A stretch of 8,153 nucleotides of DNA, taken from Euryarchaeota archaeon UBA52 (lineage in GTDB: Archaea > Thermoplasmatota > Poseidoniia > Poseidoniales > Thalassarchaeaceae). Both the position numbers and the translations under genes were made by a program. Every line of letters starts with the position of its first letter. The stretch's first letter is position 1. Positions 1 to 5,332 of this stretch are shown in pieces. The stretch covers positions 1 to 8,153 of the forward strand of contig DAVB01000008.1 in NCBI GenBank assembly GCA_002505455.1, in the 5' to 3' direction. Below the pieces are notes generated by a model, which made no database searches, had not been told where the DNA came from, and was given only the letters and a program-made list of their open reading frames with translations.

Positions 1-1602
1 GGCCCATTTCGGCCATGCTTGTAGTTTGGTTGCGCCTAATTGGAAGGGTGTTCCGTCTCCTGCCCTCCGGTCTGATAAGCGACCACTTGCCCTCTGACCT
101 TTGTCGAATACAATCACATTATGTCCCAAATCGTCAAGCAGCCGGGCTGAAAAAAGACCTGATAGCCCGCCGCCAACTATACCTACATTCAGTTTTCGTC
201 TTGCTGTTGGGGCTTCAGTCCATGCCCTATATTCCTCGATGTTGAGGCGGTCCGCATGATCTCGAAGATTACGCCGTCGCACCCGTCCCATACGAACTTC
301 CGGAGGGTCGAAGGGACGGTCGAATAGACCATAGCACCACATAACTCCCGCGATAGAATTGGGATTTCTTCCGTCCAATGCATATCTATCGTTGAGATCT
401 AGTGTGAAGCGCATGGCTTCCTCGGGGTCGTCCATCCAGCGTACAGTGCCCTTACCCCAAGTCATACGGACATTGTTGTGCATAACACCGTGGCGTATCA
501 ATCCGATTTGAGCTGCGTTCCAGAGTGCCTCATTGGTGCGTCCCCGCTCTAAATCCATTTTGAGAAGAGGGGGTCTGGTCGGTACAGAACTTTGCCATGA
601 AGCGCGTGCCCATTCCGGCAAATGTCTCCAATCTGAAGGTTGTTTCAGGTCTCGAGCGTGGTGATAAGCATGTTCTCGAAAAACCAACATTTCATCAAGG
701 AATTTTTGAGCTCCCTTGGTGCCAGAGTTTGCGGCATCACGAACAAGTCGTGTTGCTGCTATCATACCATGGTGGAGCCATGGTGACATCCCACTAACGC
801 CATGTCTTTTTGCTGCATTGTTCCGAGTTCGATGATAACGGCCCAGACCGTCCGCAAGGAATTCGTTCCATCGCTTCTTCGCAGCAGAGGCTCCACCGAC
901 CATATCAGCGACTGGAATAACGGTGGGATCGATGTTACAGTCCGCCAACAAACTGCGAGCCCCGTCTTTGCGCAGTTCCGCGGAAGCGTCTACAGGTTTG
1001 AAAGGCGGCACCCAACCCTCGGGGAAGCGAATTATTTCATGGTTGGATTGGGGCCATCGCTGTGTCATACGTTGCTTCATTTCCTTCTTGGTGGCATCAC
1101 GAAATCTGAAGGGCCTATCCATTGAACGTCCAAACACAGGTCGAGGCAAGACGCAATGTGAATCTACCTCAATGACAGGGCGTATGCGTGCTACGGACTC
1201 AGTCCAATCAGACCATGGTGTGAGATCTACTAGGTCAGTTACTATGACTTTCGCATCCTGTGCAAGACGCAAGAGATTTGGTTCTCGATGACCTTCACGT
1301 GAGACGTGGAGTATGTGCTTCACCCCAAGTTCTTTTGCGTGATGTGCGACATCTGCAGCACCCTCTAACAAAAAACGATGGTGCCTGTAGGACGCATGGG
1401 GGTACCTTTCATCGAGCCCCTGGTAGATTAGGAGTGGTAGACGGAGGCTCTCGGCAATCGTTCGAGCGACGTCGAAAGTCGGATTCTCGTCCAGGCGTAT
1501 AGCAGCCCGCATCCAGTGTATTACAAATCGAGGAGCGGCGATTTCCGGGCCGTCGTGGAATACACATCTTTCTTCAAGATGGAGCGGTAACTTAGGCTTC
1601 AT
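1..1602 (-). CDS. Class II-like photolyase fused to renalase-like FAD oxidoreductase (3' end beyond window)
   Basis: The minus strand reads open from the ATG at 1602 to the window edge: 534 residues with no stop. Residues 25-160 fit the photolyase antenna-type alpha/beta domain (RFVIHWM near 25-31). Residues 240-460 fit the FAD-binding helical domain, with GMSPWLHHG (271-279), HNNVRMTWGKG (375-385) and LNDRYALDGRNPN (403-415), the last typical of class II CPD photolyases, which use light and FADH- to split pyrimidine dimers. After a short linker, residues 472-513 form a Rossmann start, GGGLSG (477-482), an acidic D500 and SGRLSDRR, as in renalase/amine-oxidase-family flavoproteins (COG3380-like). 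No ATG, GTG or TTG lies in frame near the junction (the nearest are M438 and V441, inside the photolyase part), so one fused polypeptide is the simplest reading. Roughly 300 residues of the second domain should lie outside the window. A GGGAG at 1608-1612 sits 5 bases before the ATG. The sequence after W422 (LFDRPF) differs from canonical class II, so the substrate is uncertain. Confidence 0.88.
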   Translation of the reverse strand, partial: MKPKLPLHLEERCVFHDGPEIAAPRFVIHWMRAAIRLDENPTFDVARTIAESLRLPLLIYQGLDERYPHASYRHHRFLLEGAADVAHHAKELGVKHILHVSREGHREPNLLRLAQDAKVIVTDLVDLTPWSDWTESVARIRPVIEVDSHCVLPRPVFGRSMDRPFRFRDATKKEMKQRMTQRWPQSNHEIIRFPEGWVPPFKPVDASAELRKDGARSLLADCNIDPTVIPVADMVGGASAAKKRWNEFLADGLGRYHRTRNNAAKRHGVSGMSPWLHHGMIAATRLVRDAANSGTKGAQKFLDEMLVFREHAYHHARDLKQPSDWRHLPEWARASWQSSVPTRPPLLKMDLERGRTNEALWNAAQIGLIRHGVMHNNVRMTWGKGTVRWMDDPEEAMRFTLDLNDRYALDGRNPNSIAGVMWCYGLFDRPFDPPEVRMGRVRRRNLRDHADRLNIEEYRAWTEAPTARRKLNVGIVGGGLSGLFSARLLDDLGHNVIVFDKGQRASGRLSDRRAGDGTPFQLGATKLQAWPKWA

Positions 1603-1800
1603 CGATTCTCCCTAATCCCAACTTAATTTGAATTGACGTTCTTCACCGCGATACTCATTTTCTTCTTCTCTGATGATAGTGTATGGTGATGAATTTTACA
1701 AGAGCTTGTTTGCGATTTCCAATAAGATTGCATTGTTGAAGACATGTCATGACGCGCCGATGACGGACGTAGGTTCAAGTTGGTGTGCCTTCAGGGCCCC
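1603..1800. promoter_or_regulatory. Divergent intergenic spacer; possible promoter for the photolyase gene
   Basis: This spacer separates the minus-strand photolyase fusion from the plus-strand nfuA. On the minus strand, CAAATTAAG at about 1622-1630 is AT-rich and centred about 24 bases upstream of the ATG at 1602, where a TATA box for a leaderless or nearly leaderless transcript would lie. A ribosome-binding-like GGGAG is also present, so the two initiation modes cannot be told apart. For nfuA I see no convincing TATA box at the expected distance. No RNA gene or convincing coding region is visible. The reading frame of nfuA is open only from 1753, after a TGA at 1750-1752. Confidence 0.35.
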
Positions 1801-2367
1801 ATGATGCTGACCATAAGCGACAAGGCTCATGAGATGCTCCTGCATTACTCGGCACAGGCGGAAGAAGGCGATTCTCTGGCTCTCAGAATCGAAATAGTAG
1901 GGAGGGGGCCCAAGGGATTTCAATATGACCTCCAGTTTATCGATATCAATGATGCAGGCGATGACGACGTAGCACAGGAGGCTCGAGGATTCCAAGTTCG
2001 AATTGCAGCGCGCAGTGCGAAATACTTGGATGGCGCTACTTTAGATTTCAAAGAGACTCTAATGGGCGGTGGTTTCTCTTTTGAAAATCCAAATCCATTG
2101 TGGATTGATGATCTTTCTCAGAGAGTCGCGGAAGTGATTGACAAAAACGTGAATCCGGCTGTAGCTTCGCATGGAGGCCATGTGGACTTGGTCGGTGTCG
2201 ATGAAAATAAGGCGATAATCGCATTTGGGGGTGGCTGTCAAGGATGTGGAATGGCTGATGTCACTCTGAAGCAGGGGGTTGAGGTCATGATTATGGATAA
2301 TGTCCCGGAGATAGTTGAGGTTGTTGATGCGACGGATCACGCCGCGGGTGCTAACCCATTCTATTGA
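1801..2367 (+). CDS. nfuA: NfuA-type Fe-S cluster carrier (A-type-like domain + NifU C-terminal domain)
   Basis: This 188-residue protein matches the layout and length of bacterial NfuA (about 190 aa), which receives Fe-S clusters and passes them to apo-proteins, especially under oxidative stress or iron limitation. Residues 1-90 are the degenerate A-type (IscA-like) domain, starting MLTISDKA. They contain no cysteine, so, as in E. coli NfuA, this part probably serves target recognition rather than cluster binding. Residues 105-188 form the NifU-like domain: NPAVASHGGHVDLV, then FGGGCQGCGM with the cluster-binding CxxC at C146 and C149, then DVTLKQGVE and a C-terminal NPFY tail. ATG at 1801 or 1804 is preferred over the in-frame TTG 1780 or GTG 1783, because the domain starts there and an AGGG at 1793-1796 lies 7 bases before ATG 1804. 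The gene appears to be a single-gene unit, convergent with the PAC2 gene. The family call is firm; the exact start is uncertain by one codon. Confidence 0.93.
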   Translation: MMLTISDKAHEMLLHYSAQAEEGDSLALRIEIVGRGPKGFQYDLQFIDINDAGDDDVAQEARGFQVRIAARSAKYLDGATLDFKETLMGGGFSFENPNPLWIDDLSQRVAEVIDKNVNPAVASHGGHVDLVGVDENKAIIAFGGGCQGCGMADVTLKQGVEVMIMDNVPEIVEVVDATDHAAGANPFY

Positions 2368-2375
2368 ATTCAATT

Positions 2376-3146
2376 TCAGTAGACCATGCTGATTTCATCG
2401 TCATCTGGCTCGTCACTAGGAGCTGGCAAGGCAGATGCTTGGGCTCTCTCGAAGACCTCTCTGACTTTATTCTCGATTTCTCTTGCCTCATCGAGCAGGG
2501 TCTGTACAGGGATTTCGATATCCATTAGATCGCAAAGTGCCTCAACAGCAATCAATGCCGCCCTTGCATCGGGATAAGCTGGATTGCACTCTGCTAGTAG
2601 AACCGTCACATCGAGATTCTGACGTTCACCTTCGGCGAGAAGGAAACCGGAAACACCAGTCACGATTCCTTGCTGTATCCTCTGTATCCCGGCTTTGTCC
2701 AATGAGTCTCTCCCGTGTTGAAGGGAAGAGACGCCCCATATCTCGCCGTCTTCCTTGAGCCCCAGATCTTCACTAACCAAACCATCAATGATGACGAGTC
2801 GTTCAAAACCGCCGCCATGAAACCACTCGAGGATGGTATTCGAAAATTGCACATCGCTACTTTGAGGAAACTGAATCTCAGATATGAAGACTCCAAATTC
2901 ATCCCCCTGATATACGCGAACAGGGTGTTTGGGTACAGATTCTTGAATCAGGGCTACAGCAGGGAAATCAGGATTTATGACCGTGCCCATTGGATTGAGA
3001 TTCATTGACTTGATGAGATGCGAAGCCGCAATTACACCCACAGAACCGACCGTAGTAAGGCCGCAGACTGCTACACCCCCAAGCGTAGCAGGATCTGCTC
3101 CCTTTTGGAGTACAAGCGAATAACTCGCTCCGGTGGGTTCGACCAT
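2376..3146 (-). CDS. PAC2-family protein, putative archaeal proteasome-assembly chaperone
   Basis: This 256-residue protein has the full-length pattern of archaeal PAC2 proteins (COG1938/COG2047, PbaA/PbaB relatives), which bind proteasome alpha subunits and help build the 20S core in the cytoplasm. Visible landmarks are GGVAVCGLTTVGSVG (23-37, the usual Gly-rich strand-helix start), FPAVAL (61-66), HPVRVYQGDEFGVFISEIQFP (74-94), ERLVIIDG (115-122), GIQRIQQGIVTGVSGFLLAE (153-172), an AECNPAYPDARAAL stretch (185-198) and a C-terminal helical arm with IENKVREVFERAQ (224-236). An acidic linker (SDEPDDDE) then leads to a terminal SMVY. A hydrophobic-Tyr end recalls the HbYX proteasome-docking tails, although here the Tyr is the last residue. 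The ATG at 3146 is the only canonical start in the frame: upstream codons stay open to a TGA at 3207-3209 but hold no ATG, GTG or TTG. The stop lies 8 bases from that of nfuA. Family call secure; chaperone role inferred from homologues. Confidence 0.87.
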   Translation of the reverse strand: MVEPTGASYSLVLQKGADPATLGGVAVCGLTTVGSVGVIAASHLIKSMNLNPMGTVINPDFPAVALIQESVPKHPVRVYQGDEFGVFISEIQFPQSSDVQFSNTILEWFHGGGFERLVIIDGLVSEDLGLKEDGEIWGVSSLQHGRDSLDKAGIQRIQQGIVTGVSGFLLAEGERQNLDVTVLLAECNPAYPDARAALIAVEALCDLMDIEIPVQTLLDEAREIENKVREVFERAQASALPAPSDEPDDDEISMVY

Positions 3147-3230
3147 GAATCCGGCAATGGGCGGCTCATCTTGAATTGTGCGGGTAAAGGAGAGAATCGT
3201 AGGTGTTCATAAAACAAGGGGAAAATTAAC

Positions 3231-3251
3231 ATGAGTGTCAACATCGGCTAA
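3231..3251 (+). other. Possible 6-codon leader ORF upstream of the 179-aa gene
   Basis: An ATG at 3231 opens a six-codon frame (MSVNIG) closed by TAA at 3249-3251. The main ORF starts three bases later (ATG 3255) in the same frame. A purine run AAGGGG at 3216-3221 lies 9 bases before this ATG, a better ribosome-binding spacing than anything before 3255. It may be a translated mini-ORF feeding re-initiation at 3255, or the ribosome may use 3255 directly with a long spacer. The six residues show no attenuation-type codon run. Confidence 0.3.
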
Positions 3252-3254
3252 CTC

Positions 3255-3794
3255 ATGAGTGATTCTGGGGATGAGGCCCGGCTCTATTTACAGGTTGGTT
3301 CACAAGAGATTGACCTAAAGGGGTCGATGCGTGAAGTAAATGATGGGTGGATACGAATCAAGGATCAAGATACATGGGCATCGGCTCTTTCAAAGATCCG
3401 TATCGCACGACAAGAGGCTATCGATGCTTCAGTAGAAGCGATGACAAAACAAGGAATACCGGAAAGTGGATCTGCTTTCAACCGGCTGATTGACAATTGC
3501 GGTATTCACAAAACTGCTGACATCATACTGGCAGCAGTGCACTTTCTGCGCTCGGTTGAGAAGCAGAATGACTCTCCCCCGAGAGTGGTTAAGCGTCTTC
3601 TTATTTCCACGGGAAAGTGGACCGAGGAGGAAATTGAAAAATGGAATATCTCTCTGTACATCAATAGGATGATCGAGGGGGGGTCAAGTATAGGGAAGTC
3701 GCCTCTCCTGACATATCCGTCAGGCACGGACAAAAACCGATATGCTATACTGACTGATGCGGGTATTGACCATCTTGAGAGGCTGTCGACGTGA
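3255..3794 (+). CDS. Conserved-looking hypothetical protein, possible C-terminal winged-helix
   Basis: I do not recognise this 179-residue protein. It is soluble, with no signal peptide or membrane segment. The N-terminal part (1-40) looks like short beta strands (ARLYLQVGSQEIDLKG). Residues 41-105 look helical (WASALSKIRIARQEAIDASVEAM; TADIILAAVHFLRSVEK). Residues 108-179 resemble a winged-helix end: a helix PRVVKRLLISTG, an acidic helix TEEEIEKWNISLYINRMIE, then a Lys/Arg-containing wing and YAILTDAGIDHLERL, a pattern common at the end of MarR- and PadR-like domains. DNA binding is therefore possible but unproven. Its TGA stop overlaps the GTG start of the pentapeptide-repeat gene (GTGA at 3791-3794), which implies translational coupling. 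The start at 3255 is the first ATG after an in-frame TAA at 3249-3251. Confidence 0.78.
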   Translation: MSDSGDEARLYLQVGSQEIDLKGSMREVNDGWIRIKDQDTWASALSKIRIARQEAIDASVEAMTKQGIPESGSAFNRLIDNCGIHKTADIILAAVHFLRSVEKQNDSPPRVVKRLLISTGKWTEEEIEKWNISLYINRMIEGGSSIGKSPLLTYPSGTDKNRYAILTDAGIDHLERLST

Positions 3795-4189
3795 GCGACG
3801 GTGAAGATGGAATTGCCAAGGATTGGTCGTACACATCTCACGTGCGCGCCGATCTTCGAGGGGTGGACCTGTCAGGTGCCGACCTGCGTCGAGCGATATT
3901 CGATGGTGCGGATCTCGAGGGCGCGGACCTATCGGGAGCGGATTTACGAGGTGCCTCATTCAGACGTGCGAATCTCATGAAGGCTGCTCTTGACGATTCG
4001 GACATGCGCAACGCGAGATTCGTCAAAGCAAAATTGAGTCTTTCGAATATGCAAGGGGCTCGTATGGATGGTGCGGATCTAAGAGGGATTAGGGGGCGAT
4101 ATGCCATATGGAGAGAGGCCAATTGGTGGGATGCAACGATGGACGATTCGCTAAGAAAGGCCCTGTCGAAAAAATGGCCTAAGCCATAA
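3791..4189 (+). CDS. Pentapeptide-repeat protein
   Basis: This 132-residue protein is mostly tandem A(D/N)LxX pentapeptides from about residue 20 to 115. There are clean runs such as ADLRGVDLSGADLRRAIF (20-37) and GADLEGADLSGADLRGASF, then more degenerate copies with Met, Phe or Trp in the central position. Such repeats fold into a right-handed square beta-helix; known roles include DNA mimicry on gyrase and protein-protein scaffolding, but many members have no known job. About 19 coils-worth of pentapeptides would give a helix of four to five turns. The GTG start at 3791 is supported by GAGG at 3779-3782, 8 bases upstream, and by the 4-base overlap with the previous gene, so both are probably translated together. 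The C-terminal tail is basic (LRKALSKKWPKP). No signal peptide, so cytoplasmic. Partnership with the upstream protein is inferred from coupling only. Confidence 0.9.
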   Translation: MSDGEDGIAKDWSYTSHVRADLRGVDLSGADLRRAIFDGADLEGADLSGADLRGASFRRANLMKAALDDSDMRNARFVKAKLSLSNMQGARMDGADLRGIRGRYAIWREANWWDATMDDSLRKALSKKWPKP

Positions 4190-4213
4190 TAGTGCGTCAT
4201 TAGCACTAATTTT
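4190..4213. terminator. Stem-loop between convergent genes, possible bidirectional terminator
   Basis: TAGTGC at 4190-4195 pairs perfectly with GCACTA at 4203-4208 across a 7-base loop. On the plus strand it is followed by AATTTT (4209-4213), a short T run. It lies exactly between the stop of the pentapeptide gene and the stop of the convergent thioesterase; the right arm contains the thioesterase TAG. The stem is only 6 bp, and archaeal termination relies mainly on T-runs, so the role is tentative. Confidence 0.4.
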
Positions 4214-4655
4214 CCAATATTCTACTCAGACCGTTTTTCATCCAATCGGGGATTGGTTCCTTTTCGGTAACTGCGTCCATGCTAGTACAGACCGTGGTCT
4301 GAATCGCACTCCAACACAAAGTCCCGTGTTGGTTTTCAATCACATAACGCCATGTGATTGACGTAGTTCCGATCTTAATCACCGTAATCTTGCAGCATGC
4401 AGTATCTCCATATTCCAAGGGATGGTGAAATTTGGCTTCACTGTGTACAAGAGGCAGTGCGACTTTCTTCTCTTGCAAAACATCGCGGTAGTGCATGTCG
4501 CAGGTTGTTTCCCAAGACTCCTCGAAAAATCTGTGTGCTAAATCCCAGTAATGGGGGTAGTAGACTATACCTGCAATATCGACCATAGGGAAGTCGATTC
4601 GGCGGGTAGAAGTGAATGGCATGCAAACTGGTGTGGCTGCCTTCTTCATATCCAT
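4206..4655 (-). CDS. Hotdog-fold acyl-CoA thioesterase (4HBT/YbgC family)
   Basis: This 149-residue protein is a single hotdog domain, the usual length for 4-hydroxybenzoyl-CoA-thioesterase-type enzymes, which hydrolyse acyl- or aryl-CoA thioesters to free acid and CoA. The signature is RRIDFPMVDIAGIVYYPHYWD (18-38). D26 sits at the place of the catalytic Asp of the Pseudomonas 4HBT, followed by AGIVYYPHY, very close to the AGIVWYPNY of that enzyme; then the long central helix (LAHRFFEESWE) and four further strands (SEAKFHHPLEYGD, KITVIKIGTTSITWRYVI, GTLCWSAIQTTVCTS). The substrate cannot be read from sequence; aromatic or short branched acyl-CoA is possible. ATG 4655 is the longest start. 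M12 (4622), right before the first strand, is a realistic alternative, and neither has a clear ribosome-binding site. It lies 26 bases after the membrane-protein gene on the same strand with no TATA-like box between, so co-transcription is likely. Confidence 0.88.
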   Translation of the reverse strand: MDMKKAATPVCMPFTSTRRIDFPMVDIAGIVYYPHYWDLAHRFFEESWETTCDMHYRDVLQEKKVALPLVHSEAKFHHPLEYGDTACCKITVIKIGTTSITWRYVIENQHGTLCWSAIQTTVCTSMDAVTEKEPIPDWMKNGLSRILEN

Positions 4656-4681
4656 TTGCTAAACTCGGACGGTTCGATGGG

Positions 4682-5191
4682 TTACTTCCTGGGGGATGTT
4701 AGAAGCACGCTAGTTGCGATCGGCCCAGTATCGTTAACCGACGGGTAGTTCAGGGTGTTATTGGAAGCGGGTATAGCCCAGGGATTGCTATCATGCCCAC
4801 ATCTCCTTTCAGCCTGCTGGCTATCGGATGAGCCGAATCTGAATGAAGCTATGCTCGCTGCAAAGTGTGTGCCTCCTAGAATGGCCATCACTGTTTGTTC
4901 GATGAAGGCGGCAGAAGATGACCACTCTGGATTCATCAGCATCGTTACGCTTCCCAAGATTAGAGCGGACATGGAGCACAGAACCGAGATGTGCATGTAA
5001 AGAGCATTCTTCTCCGGTTTCATGCTACTCCCAGCGGACGATAGGAGCATGAAGATCCCGAAGAGGCTCGGGAAGAGTGCTGTCACAAAGCCTGTAGTTA
5101 TCCAAAAAACTACGCCCAGAGCGAACATGAGGGAACCTATGGCAGCCGTTAGTTGAGGCATATTCAAACCAAGAAACTTGTAGCGGTTCAT
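4682..5191 (-). CDS. Four-helix integral membrane protein of unknown function
   Basis: I do not recognise this 169-residue family. Four hydrophobic segments are visible at about 12-33, 36-53, 64-86 and 96-117, joined by short loops, with a Lys-containing loop (KPEKN) between helices 2 and 3. There is no cleavable signal. The last 50 residues are hydrophilic and Ser/Asn-rich, carry one CGH, and look disordered. That tail is unlike the compact body and may be a late extension. The start ATG 5191 is well supported: a TATA-like palindrome (5212-5224) is centred 27 bases upstream, the spacing expected for a leaderless archaeal transcript. The thioesterase gene follows 26 bases downstream. No catalytic motif is visible, so no role is assigned. 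Confidence 0.78.
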   Translation of the reverse strand: MNRYKFLGLNMPQLTAAIGSLMFALGVVFWITTGFVTALFPSLFGIFMLLSSAGSSMKPEKNALYMHISVLCSMSALILGSVTMLMNPEWSSSAAFIEQTVMAILGGTHFAASIASFRFGSSDSQQAERRCGHDSNPWAIPASNNTLNYPSVNDTGPIATSVLLTSPRK

Positions 5192-5211
5192 GGTTGCCCG
5201 TAATTACATCA

Positions 5212-5224
5212 GTATATGATATAC
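5212..5224 (-). promoter_or_regulatory. TATA box of the membrane protein/thioesterase unit
   Basis: On the minus strand GTATATCATATAC is an AT-rich, near-perfect palindrome (GTATAT - one base - ATATAC) centred at 5218, 27 bases before the ATG at 5191. That matches archaeal TATA-to-start spacing when the transcript begins at the start codon. The bases just upstream on that strand (GAACT) could be the TFB-recognition element. Confidence 0.6.
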
Positions 5225-5294
5225 AGTTCGTCCTTGCGAAACAAAATTTGCCGAATTGTGAATTCTATCTTAGTTGTTAGTCCTGTGGATATCT

Positions 5295-5312
5295 GGGAAA
5301 CAAACAAATAAT
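5295..5312 (+). promoter_or_regulatory. BRE/TATA-like element of the surface hydrolase gene
   Basis: GGGAAACAAACAAATAATT spans 5295-5313. AAATAATT is centred about 25 bases before ATG 5333 and is preceded by a purine/AAAC stretch resembling a TFB-recognition element. No ribosome-binding motif precedes the ATG, consistent with a leaderless mRNA. The match is weaker than the box of the divergent gene. Confidence 0.42.
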
Positions 5313-5332
5313 TCCCTCTCGTTCAGCAAATC

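Noticed and set aside
597..1502. Several open plus-strand frames across 597-1502
   Set aside because: They are antisense to the photolyase reading frame, which is continuous and has recognisable motifs; none of the plus-strand products shows a domain.
1..1602. Suspected frameshifted or broken photolyase gene
   Set aside because: Reading every codon from 1602 down to 1 on the minus strand gives no stop and no frame change; the gene only runs off the window.
1603..1800. Riboswitch or small RNA in the nfuA upstream spacer
   Set aside because: No stable stem-loops or recognisable conserved core could be found by eye; only AT-rich stretches.
2059..2373. Minus-strand frame under nfuA
   Set aside because: Antisense to the NifU-like domain, whose CxxC motif makes the plus frame certain.
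3838..4206. Minus-strand frame with Arg-Ser-Ala-Pro repeats
   Set aside because: It is the mirror image of the pentapeptide-repeat codons; repeat structure keeps the opposite strand open.
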